Of a stretch of 64,000 nucleotides of DNA, positions 16,386 through 23,787 are shown piece by piece. Below the pieces are notes generated by a model. That model had not been told where the DNA came from. It did no database searches and saw nothing but the letters and a program-made list of their open reading frames with translations. Every line of letters starts with the position of its first letter. Position 1 is the stretch's first letter. A program made the translations under genes and the position numbers. Source of the stretch: Candidatus Paceibacterota bacterium (GTDB taxonomy: Bacteria; Verrucomicrobiota; Verrucomicrobiia; Limisphaerales; UBA8199); contig DAOTCE010000004.1 of NCBI GenBank assembly GCA_035452965.1, forward strand, positions 1 to 64,000. Direction: 5' to 3'.

Positions 16386-17306
16386 ATGAACCGGAAGCAT
16401 TCCTTCATCTTCTCGCTATTGCTTGGCTCAACCTTTGCCTGCCTGAGCCAATCAGACATTGCCCTGGCGCCGTGTTTCGGCGATGGCATGGTCTTGCAGC
16501 GGAGCGCGAACACCCTGCTGCAGGGGCGTGGGCCGGTGGGCAAGTTGTTGTTCATCCAGTTCAGGGTGCAAGGGACCAGTCGGTTGGTCCGGCAGTGGAA
16601 AGTTCAGGTTGATCGTTCCGGCAATTGGCGAACAAACATTAATTTGACGACACCCGAGTTCCAGACCAAGGGACCGGTTTGGACCGTAGCGATCGAGGAG
16701 ACGAAGAAGCACCGTCGGGAGTACCAGGACGTGCTCATTGGCGACGTTATCCTCGTAGCGGGGTGGGAAAACCAAGGCTGTCTTGGGCAACAGGGCATGG
16801 ACACCTCGACGGACAGGCAGAACATTCGATTCCTGGACCTCGCCACGACAGGCCGGACGGGCGGGGTGCCGACATGGAAGACGTGGATTCGGGATTCGGC
16901 GGCGCTTGAAGCATATTCTTCGCTGACGCTCAGGCTCGCGCATATGCTTGCCCTGGGGCGGCTTCCGGATGTCTCTGCCCAGCAACGCATCGGAATTGTG
17001 CTTGTCAGCAGAGAGTTACTGGAAGCGGGACTGCGCACGGGAATCCCGCTCCAGGCAAACGCCCTGAGGGCCGATAGCGATGTTTGGCGGTGGATCGTCA
17101 ACATTGACCGGGCGAGAACCGATCGTGCCAGCCAGTTGGTGTTGAACAAGCGCCGCGGCAAGGTGGCCAACATTCCGCCGGTATTGGAGTACGATCCCGC
17201 CCAGTGGTGTTCGACCGAGGCGTTTGCGCCGGAGAAAGCGCCGTTGAGCTGGTTCAGTTTCGCGCGGGCGGTCTGGTCGGTGCCGCAAGATTCGGCTGCG
17301 CGCTAG
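16386..17306 (+). CDS. Exported sialate-O-acetylesterase-like protein lacking the nucleophile motif
   Basis: 306 residues with a short N-terminal signal sequence (MNRKHSFIFSLLLGSTFAC). The beginning resembles the sialate O-acetylesterase N-domain: IALAPCFGDGMVLQR, then WKVQVDRSGNWRTNI. Where active enzymes read VGEVWLCSGQSNM, this protein has IGDVILVAGWENQ (residues 118-130), so the catalytic serine position is Glu128. The following region keeps IRFLDLATT...AYSSLTLRLAHML, but the protein ends before the distal catalytic Asp/His part. It starts 5 bp after the kinase gene and is probably in that operon. It is likely a pseudoenzyme or binding protein; distant similarity, so the fold call is moderate. 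Confidence 0.55.
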   Translation: MNRKHSFIFSLLLGSTFACLSQSDIALAPCFGDGMVLQRSANTLLQGRGPVGKLLFIQFRVQGTSRLVRQWKVQVDRSGNWRTNINLTTPEFQTKGPVWTVAIEETKKHRREYQDVLIGDVILVAGWENQGCLGQQGMDTSTDRQNIRFLDLATTGRTGGVPTWKTWIRDSAALEAYSSLTLRLAHMLALGRLPDVSAQQRIGIVLVSRELLEAGLRTGIPLQANALRADSDVWRWIVNIDRARTDRASQLVLNKRRGKVANIPPVLEYDPAQWCSTEAFAPEKAPLSWFSFARAVWSVPQDSAAR

Positions 17307-17388
17307 CCGGACCGGGCGCCGCCCGGCAATAAAAACGCGCGCTGAGTGTAACCTCTCTCCCCCTTTCCCGTTGCACTCATCAAATACT

Positions 17389-19971
17389 ATGAAAACTAGA
17401 ATACTTGCCTCACTCGTTCTGACTGCACTGGTTCCCCCGTGCGCGGCGGATTTCTCTGTTACCCTGGAACCGGTCGCCACGCTGGCCGCCCCGCCCTACA
17501 GCGTGCACGACCTGGCGGTGGTCAACGACCGCGCCTACATGGCGGTGAAGAACGCGGGCGTGGTTATCATGGATGTCAGCAACCCGCAATCGCCGCGTCT
17601 GCTGACAGTGGCGAACCCGGGGGATTCAGTCGTGAGCTATGTGACCGCGGTTGGCAGCGTTGTCTATGCAGGGGGCGGCGGGTTTGGCCTCGACGTGTAT
17701 GACGCAGCAAACGCGCCCAGCACGACCTGGATCACCAACATCGCGCACGGTGCGAACAGCCTTTTCGCCGCGAACGGTTACCTGTATGTGAGCGGGGCCA
17801 GCAGCGCCTTGATGATTCTCGATGTGAGCAACCCGGCGGCGCCGAATCTCGTGAACAGCTGCTTCGACCTGGACAGCCAGCTGCTGCCCGAGCTGTATGT
17901 TCAGGGCGACTACGTGTACGCGACCGCTGGCAATGTGGGACTTCATATCGTCAACGTGGCAAACCCCGCCAGTCCGATCACGGTCAATACCACGGACACC
18001 GGCTGCAGCGCTCAGGTGATCTTCGTGCGCGGGCGCTATGCGTATATCGGTGGAACGTCACCCTATTCGTTTTTCGCCGTGGATGTGGCGGACCCGGCCG
18101 CGCCCGTGGTCTTCCCTGGTGCTTTCGGCCTCCTCGGCAGGCCGGAGTCAGTTCAGGTAACCAACGGCATCGCATTCGTCGGAGGGCACAATTGGGGCAA
18201 CAGTCAAGGCGGAATCGAAGTCCTGGACGTGGGCAATCCCGGGCAAATCACGAAGGTGGGTGAAGCCAGGGTGGACAACTACCTGAGCGATATGAAGGTG
18301 GTGGGAGAGTATGTCTACGTATCCCAAGCCGGGGACGGCCTGAAGGTCTTCCGTATCAATTACTCCGGGCTGGTGGCGCCGCAGTTCACGCGGCAGCCGG
18401 GCAGTGCGACTGTCACCGCCGGGCAGGCTGCAAGCTTCAGCACGATCGCCACCGGGGCGCCGACCGCGATGCTGCAGTGGCAGCGCTCGACCGACGGCGG
18501 CGCAAGCTGGCGAGATCTGGTCGAGGGGGCGGGCTTCACGGGGACGGACAGAACGAACCTCACGATCCATCCTACGGCCATTGGGATGAACGGGCACCGT
18601 TTTCGCGTGGTGGCTTACAGCGTGGCAGGCACCAACTGCAGCGCCGCGGCGGTGTTGACTGTCAACGGCGCGCCGCTTGTGACAGCGCAACCGCAAAGCC
18701 TCCGGGTGGGGTACGGGCAGACTGCCGCCTTCAGCGTGGTGAACCTTGGCGCGTCTCCCTTTGCCTACCAATGGTTCTTGAATGGCGCGCCGCTGGCGGG
18801 ACAGACGGATGCGGCGCTGGTGTTGCGGCCTGTGACCGCTGCCAATGAAGGGCGGTATTGTGTCCGCATCAGCAACGACTACGGCTGGACGGTCAGCGCG
18901 GAGGTCTCGCTGACTGTGAACAACATCGTGGCGTGGGGCAGCAATGGTTCGGGCCAAACAAACGTCCCGGCGGAGCTTTCCGGCGCGGTGGCAATCGCCG
19001 CTGGCGGCAATCATAGCCTGGCGCTAAGAGCAGATGGAACAATGGCCGCATGGGGGGCGGGCGGCGCCGGACAGACCAATGTCCCCAGCGGTTTGGTGAA
19101 CGTTGTCGGGATGACAGCCGGGCAGGAGTCGAGCACGGCGTTGCGGGCTGACGGTTCGGTTATTGCCTGGGGGACTGACAAGAATACGCAGGCGGTGGTG
19201 CCGACGGGGTTGAGCGATCTTGTGGCCGTCTCCGCTGGCGTGGACTGGACGATGGGGCTTCGCTCCGATGGCACCGTGACCGCCTGGGGGCCAAACGCGT
19301 ACGGCGCCACCAACGTGCCCTCGGGACTCTCGAACGTGGTGGGAATTGCCGCCGGCTATACTTTTGGAATGGCGTTGCGTTCGAATGGCACCATCGCCGC
19401 GTGGGGCAACAACAGTTTTGGCGAAGCGACTGTTCCGGCTGGGTTGACCAACGTCGTTTCGATTGCCGCCGGCTGGATGCACGCCCTGGCGTTGCGGGCG
19501 GATGGCACCGTCAAGGCCTGGGGATGGAATGAACACCGGCAACGCAACGTCCCTGCCGGCCTGACCAATGTGGTGGCGATTGCCTGCGGGGCGGCTCACA
19601 GCGTTGCGCTTCGTGCTGACGGCACGGTCGCAGCGTGGGGTTACAACTCGCTCGGCCAGGCGACGATTCCAACCGGCTTGAGCAACGTGGTGATGATTTG
19701 CTGCGGGGATTATCACACAATAGCGATCCAAGGCGATCCCTCCAGGGTGGTGAGCCGCCTCCAGATTGAGCGCCAGCCAAAGGGAGTGCAGTTGTCGTTC
19801 CCAACCGTCGAAGGCCAGCGCCACGTGCTGGAATACTCGGATTCGGCCATCGGCAGCGGGTGGAAGTCGCTTGCGGTCGTCCCCGGCTATGGGCTCGGCG
19901 TGAGGCGAACCGTTGTGGACACGGCCATGAGTTCGAGCCGCCTGTATCGAACGAGGACGCTTGGCCGATAG
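17389..19971 (+). CDS. Exported multi-domain protein: LVIVD repeats, Ig-like domains, seven RCC1-type repeats
   Basis: 860 residues with signal peptide MKTRILASLVLTALVPPCAA. Residues about 35-325 contain LVIVD-type propeller repeats (VVIMDVSNPQSPRLL, LMILDVSNPAAPNLV, LHIVNVANPASPI). Two Ig-like segments follow (about 330-510; APQFTRQPGSATVTAGQ and APLVTAQPQSLRVGYGQ). Then come seven RCC1-type units of about 39 residues with ALRADGTVAAWG-like cores, a number that would close one propeller. The C-terminal 60 residues (QRHVLEYSDS...SSRLYRTRTL) resemble the terminal module of the giant protein at 49826. It is probably extracellular or cell-surface; function unknown. No clear Shine-Dalgarno precedes 17389. 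Confidence 0.8.
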   Translation: MKTRILASLVLTALVPPCAADFSVTLEPVATLAAPPYSVHDLAVVNDRAYMAVKNAGVVIMDVSNPQSPRLLTVANPGDSVVSYVTAVGSVVYAGGGGFGLDVYDAANAPSTTWITNIAHGANSLFAANGYLYVSGASSALMILDVSNPAAPNLVNSCFDLDSQLLPELYVQGDYVYATAGNVGLHIVNVANPASPITVNTTDTGCSAQVIFVRGRYAYIGGTSPYSFFAVDVADPAAPVVFPGAFGLLGRPESVQVTNGIAFVGGHNWGNSQGGIEVLDVGNPGQITKVGEARVDNYLSDMKVVGEYVYVSQAGDGLKVFRINYSGLVAPQFTRQPGSATVTAGQAASFSTIATGAPTAMLQWQRSTDGGASWRDLVEGAGFTGTDRTNLTIHPTAIGMNGHRFRVVAYSVAGTNCSAAAVLTVNGAPLVTAQPQSLRVGYGQTAAFSVVNLGASPFAYQWFLNGAPLAGQTDAALVLRPVTAANEGRYCVRISNDYGWTVSAEVSLTVNNIVAWGSNGSGQTNVPAELSGAVAIAAGGNHSLALRADGTMAAWGAGGAGQTNVPSGLVNVVGMTAGQESSTALRADGSVIAWGTDKNTQAVVPTGLSDLVAVSAGVDWTMGLRSDGTVTAWGPNAYGATNVPSGLSNVVGIAAGYTFGMALRSNGTIAAWGNNSFGEATVPAGLTNVVSIAAGWMHALALRADGTVKAWGWNEHRQRNVPAGLTNVVAIACGAAHSVALRADGTVAAWGYNSLGQATIPTGLSNVVMICCGDYHTIAIQGDPSRVVSRLQIERQPKGVQLSFPTVEGQRHVLEYSDSAIGSGWKSLAVVPGYGLGVRRTVVDTAMSSSRLYRTRTLGR

Positions 19972-20650
19972 AACGACCATGCGGCAACCGCGCCGGCTTC
20001 TGCGTAACTCGCGGAGGCCGGTGCTCCTTGTTTAGGCAGTATGTCTAAGCGGCGTCAGGTGCCGGTCAGGGCGCCGATAATGAGGAACGGGTCGGAGAGA
20101 GGAGCATTCGGCGATTGTTGAGAGAGGTCTTCCTAACAGGCGGACAAGCGGAGGAAGGGACGACGGCAGCGGGTGACGGCTTCGCGGGTGGCACCACACA
20201 CCGCCGACCCAGTCGCGTTGAGGTCGCCGAGCAGGGAACGAATGGGGCGTGGCCTTTTCACCAGCGCAGCGCCGATTACGGGCGGGCGCGCAAACAGCAA
20301 ATTCAGCTGCATTTGCCGTGAATCCTCGCTTCTGGTCGGTCTTCCGCTGGTGTTGTACCGGCGGGAATGTGGCGGGGACCCGGTGTGGTTCCCATGGGGG
20401 TCGGGCCCCATGGGAACCACACCGGGAAAACGCCGGGGTGACACCGTTGTAACACCGTGGCCGGACCGGCCCGTCTTCGGGCCGGCGGGGCAGGAGTAAG
20501 AGAGCGCGTTCCAAGGCCTTGCGCGGGCGCAGTCGCCCGGTATCATGGTTCCACGATGGATTGCCAAGCTTTGTATCGGAGTGAAGCCGTTGCGGTGGAG
20601 CAGTCCCGCCCCGGGCGTTGTGGTTCACTCCCTCTCACTTGCCCCCTGAC
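19972..20650. other. 679-bp intergenic region with inverted hairpin repeat
   Basis: Only short open frames without family resemblance occur on both strands. The clear structure is the hairpin copy at 20379-20426 and its flanks, which partly match (inverted) those at 4594-4643. The remainder (19972-20378) has no recognisable promoter, RNA or gene remnant. Confidence 0.55.
20379..20426. repeat. Dispersed hairpin repeat, copy 2 (inverted relative to copy 1)
   Basis: Arms 20379-20399 and 20406-20426 form a perfect 21-bp stem with loop gtcggg. Compared with 4594-4643 the sequence is its reverse complement, including the loop, with one base pair fewer at the stem base. Flanking bases (gcgggaatgtggcgggg on the left) resemble the inverted right flank of copy 1 (tcccgccgcattggc), so the repeated unit is longer than the stem. 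Confidence 0.85.
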
Positions 20651-21100
20651 ATGAACACAGCAGCAGCTAAGAGGGCCAGACGGAGAAGACGGGCGCTGGC
20701 GCCGGGCATCGTGCCCGGTGGCTGGTGCAGCCGCTGTGCGTTGTGCGGTCCGGCGGGGGAATGCCTGGACGCGACGGGCCAGAAGAGCGGCCGCTGCGGG
20801 GATTGGGTGTGGTACGTGTTGAACGGCTACCAGTGGCGGCGACTCTGGGTCAAAGGGTTTGATCCCAAGACCGCCAGGCAAATGGCCTGGCGGGCGCGCC
20901 TGGCGGCCGCCTCGAAGGCCTACAACGAGCTGCTGACCGACGCAGAGCAGGATGCCTGTGTTGCCGCGGGCGCCAAACGGCGGACCCGGCCGCGGCTGGG
21001 TCAGTCAGGCCTGCAGACCGGGCAGCAATACTGGGTAGGCAAGGAACTTAAGGCGAAGCCGCCAGCGCTCGCCCGGCAAGCTCGGAAGCGCAAATTGTAA
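20651..21100 (+). CDS. Small basic hypothetical protein
   Basis: 149 residues, very basic start (AAAKRARRRRRALAPG), then a Cys-rich piece (WCSRCALCGPAGECLD...SGRCGDW) and WYVLNGYQWRRLW. The second half has DPKTARQMAWRARLAAASKAYNELLT, DAEQDACVAAGAKRR and RPRLGQSGLQTGQQYWVG. The pattern resembles small proteins that I recall occurring in several copies per genome in Verrucomicrobiota, which could not be checked here. No function is known to me. The start at 20651 (ATG after cccctgac) leaves out 11 upstream codons that look non-coding. Its position next to a dispersed hairpin repeat is notable. Confidence 0.6.
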   Translation: MNTAAAKRARRRRRALAPGIVPGGWCSRCALCGPAGECLDATGQKSGRCGDWVWYVLNGYQWRRLWVKGFDPKTARQMAWRARLAAASKAYNELLTDAEQDACVAAGAKRRTRPRLGQSGLQTGQQYWVGKELKAKPPALARQARKRKL

Positions 21101-21160
21101 CTGTCCCGGCAGGGACGTCTCGCCGGGGCGTCCGCCTGCCTGGCTAACCACTCAAGAACT

Positions 21161-22483
21161 ATGCACTTCCAATCCTCCCGCCTCTCGCGACGCGGTTTCG
21201 TGGAACATTCCGCGCTGGCAGCCGGCTTCCTCGGCGCCGCCAGCCTGGTGCCCGCGAGCAGTCACGCCGCCGCCTCGGCGGTGGCCGCGGGCGCGCGCGT
21301 GAACGCCCGTCAGCATGGGGCAAAGGGCGACGGCGTGGCCGACGACTCGAAAGCGCTGCAAGCAGCCTTGAATGCATCGCAGAAGGACGGCCCGATCTGC
21401 TATGTGCCGCCCGGTCTCTACCGCTTGGAGGCGCCGCTGACCGTCCCGCCCGGCGTGACTTTGTTTGGCGCGTCGGGCGGCGTGCCCCACAGCGAACACC
21501 CCATCGGCACGGTTCTGCTGGCCGTTGCCGGGCGCGGCCAAGCCGACGGCGAGCCGCTAATTACGCTTAAGCCCAACGGCGTCGTGCGGAACCTCGTCAT
21601 CCATTATCCCGAACAATCCCTCGCTGAGGTGGCGCCCTACCCGTGGTCAATCCGGGCCGATGGCGAGCTCTGCCAGATTCTGGACGTCACCCTCACCAAT
21701 CCCTACCAGGCGATTGATGTCGGCAGCCGCTGGAACGAGCTGCACCTGGTCCGAAACGTGTTCGCCTGCCCGCTCAAGATCGGGGTCTATATTGATCAAT
21801 GCACCGATATCGGGCGCATCGAAAATGTCCACTTCAACCCCAATTTCTGGACCCGCATGGCCCTGAACCCCAGGTTCGCCGGCGGCGACATCCAGGCGTA
21901 CTTGGAGAAGAACCTTGTGGGCTTCAAGATCGGCAAGACCGACTGGGAGTTCATCAGCAACAGCTTCGTTATATTCCCCAGGATCGGCTTCCACTTTGAC
22001 GACTTTGGCCACGGGCCCGGCAACGTCGTTGTTACTCAATCCGGCAGCGACATCTGCCCCGTTGCCGTGCGCGTGGATCGTTCGCAGCCGCACGCCGGTG
22101 TTCAATTCGCCAACGCGCAGTTCATGTCCACCATCGAAGTAGGTCCGCACAACCAGGGCCCGGTCAAACTCGCTAACTGCGGCTTCTGGGGCACGGCCGC
22201 AACCCGGGAGCATGTCCGCCTTGCGGGCGACAGTTCGCTGGTGCTCACCGCCTGCCACTTCAACGGCTGGGACCAGCCGGGCAAGGGCGACCCCTGCATC
22301 CGGGCCAGTGGCGGGCGGTTGGTTGTCAACGGTTGTGAGTTCGTGGATCAGGGCAAGCGCGCCGTGGTGCTGGAGAAGGGCCTGAAAGCGGCGACTATCT
22401 TCGGCTGCACCTTGCGCGGGCCGCAAGCAATCACGGACCAGTCCGGCGCCGACGTGCAAATCGGCCTGAACACCAGCCACTAA
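21161..22483 (+). CDS. Tat-exported right-handed beta-helix protein (pectate lyase superfamily)
   Basis: 440 residues. The N-terminus carries a twin-arginine signal, SRLSRRGFVEHSALAAGFLG. It is followed by the pectate-lyase-3 type start VNARQHGAKGDGVADDSKALQAALNAS and PPGLYRLEAPLTVPPGVTLFGAS. The rest is a repetitive beta-helix pattern rich in Asn/Asp/Gly (about 140-435). Proteins of this fold bind or cleave polysaccharides, but catalytic residues cannot be assigned by eye. An aldo/keto reductase follows 254 bp downstream. The fold is confident; the substrate is unknown. Confidence 0.8.
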   Translation: MHFQSSRLSRRGFVEHSALAAGFLGAASLVPASSHAAASAVAAGARVNARQHGAKGDGVADDSKALQAALNASQKDGPICYVPPGLYRLEAPLTVPPGVTLFGASGGVPHSEHPIGTVLLAVAGRGQADGEPLITLKPNGVVRNLVIHYPEQSLAEVAPYPWSIRADGELCQILDVTLTNPYQAIDVGSRWNELHLVRNVFACPLKIGVYIDQCTDIGRIENVHFNPNFWTRMALNPRFAGGDIQAYLEKNLVGFKIGKTDWEFISNSFVIFPRIGFHFDDFGHGPGNVVVTQSGSDICPVAVRVDRSQPHAGVQFANAQFMSTIEVGPHNQGPVKLANCGFWGTAATREHVRLAGDSSLVLTACHFNGWDQPGKGDPCIRASGGRLVVNGCEFVDQGKRAVVLEKGLKAATIFGCTLRGPQAITDQSGADVQIGLNTSH

Positions 22484-22510
22484 CCTGAAACCGCGGGAGA
22501 GGGGTGTCCG

Positions 22511-22714
22511 TCAAATCGGCGCAGCCCCGGGACTGTCCACCGGCACCTCCGCTAAGGTCTCAGGAGTTCCCTCCCCTGCTACCGCAAACACTTGCCAAGG
22601 TTCGCGGGGGTCTGGTTCAATTGCCGCCAGGATCGTGCGATGGTCGGACACGGCAAACACGCGGACTGTAACCTCTGCGCGTCTGAGACGCGGGAGGCTC
22701 GGCAGTTTGAGCAA
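22511..22714 (-). CDS. Possible small ORF, unrecognised
   Basis: 67 codons opposite the flanking genes, in the 254-bp gap between the beta-helix protein and the aldo/keto reductase. The reading VRVFAVSDHRTILAAIEPD and PREPWQVFAVAGEG is of normal composition, but there is no family resemblance and no good ribosome-binding site. It may be a remnant or chance frame, and it is listed because the gap otherwise holds nothing recognisable. Confidence 0.2.
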   Translation of the reverse strand: MLKLPSLPRLRRAEVTVRVFAVSDHRTILAAIEPDPREPWQVFAVAGEGTPETLAEVPVDSPGAAPI

Positions 22715-22737
22715 GGGCCTGTTTCTGTAAGTATGTT

Positions 22738-23745
22738 ATGAAAAAGAAATCTCTGGGCAGTTCTGGTTTGACCGCTTCCATTGTAGGCCTTGGGGCCTGG
22801 GTGCTGGGCGGCGGGCAAACATGGGGAAAGGACACCGATGATGCGGAGTCGGTGCGCACCATCCAGGCGGCGCTGGACCTGGGCATCAATCTCATTGATA
22901 CGGCTCCCGGCTATGGGTGGGGCCGCAGCGAGCGGGTCGTGGGGCGAGCGCTGAAAGGCCGGCGGGATAAGGCGATTGTCGCCACGAAATGCGGCATGTG
23001 GTGGGAAGACACACGCGGCAGCTTCTTTGCCGAGATGGACGGCCGGAAAGTCAACCGGAGCCTGCGGCCCGATACCATCCGCATCGAAATCGAGAACAGC
23101 CTGCGGCGACTGGACACCGACTGCATTGACCTTTACCAGACGCATTGGCCAAGCGTGCCCCCTGACTTCACCCCCATCGCCGACACGATGGCCGTGCTGC
23201 TGAAGCTCAAGGAACAAGGCAAGATCCGCGCCATTGGGGTTTCCAACGTTTCATTGGACGAACTGCGGGAGAACGTGCGGTGCGGCGCCATCGCGAGCGA
23301 CCAGTTCCGCTACTCGATGCTGCACCGCGAAGCCGAGCGGGACATTCTGCCGTATTGCGCGCAAAACCACATCGGCACGCTGACCTACATGTCCCTCGAA
23401 CAGGGTCTGCTCACCGGCAAGATCGGCATGGATCGCCAGTTTGCCCCCGGGGAATTCCGCAGCAACACCGCCTGGAATGATTGGCTCATCCCGGCCAACC
23501 GCCAACGCGTAATTGCTTTGCTGGCCTCCTGGGAGGACCTGACCACCAAGTACCGTTGCACCCTCTCCCAACTCGTCATCGCATGGACGGCCGCGCAACC
23601 GGGGGTCACCCACGTGCTGGCCGGGGCTCGCAATCCTGCGCAACTGGAAGAAAACGCCAAAGCGGGCGAGTTGGACCTCGAGCCGGCCGACCTCCTTCGT
23701 ATTCGCAACGACGTGATGGCACTCGGTGAGCCGGTCAAGGCCTAG
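22738..23745 (+). CDS. Aldo/keto reductase
   Basis: 335 residues, cytoplasmic NADPH-dependent oxidoreductase with an (alpha/beta)8 barrel. The catalytic tetrad is visible as Asp54 and Tyr59 in LIDTAPGYGWG, Lys84 in VATKCG and His136 in YQTHWPS. The cofactor part shows GVSNVSLDELRENV and later VTHVLAGARNPAQLEENAKA. The sequence type (LGSSGLTASIVGLGAWVLGG) fits the AKR subfamilies acting on sugars or small aldehydes. It lies between secreted proteins, so a role in processing imported sugar derivatives is possible but inferred. Confidence 0.93.
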   Translation: MKKKSLGSSGLTASIVGLGAWVLGGGQTWGKDTDDAESVRTIQAALDLGINLIDTAPGYGWGRSERVVGRALKGRRDKAIVATKCGMWWEDTRGSFFAEMDGRKVNRSLRPDTIRIEIENSLRRLDTDCIDLYQTHWPSVPPDFTPIADTMAVLLKLKEQGKIRAIGVSNVSLDELRENVRCGAIASDQFRYSMLHREAERDILPYCAQNHIGTLTYMSLEQGLLTGKIGMDRQFAPGEFRSNTAWNDWLIPANRQRVIALLASWEDLTTKYRCTLSQLVIAWTAAQPGVTHVLAGARNPAQLEENAKAGELDLEPADLLRIRNDVMALGEPVKA

Positions 23746-23787
23746 GGGTCCCGGAAGGTTCAGCTCCGCCTGGGCAGTTTCTCAACC

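Noticed and set aside
20133..20567. 144-codon minus-strand frame across the hairpin repeat
   Set aside because: It runs through the palindromic element and has no family resemblance or ribosome-binding site.
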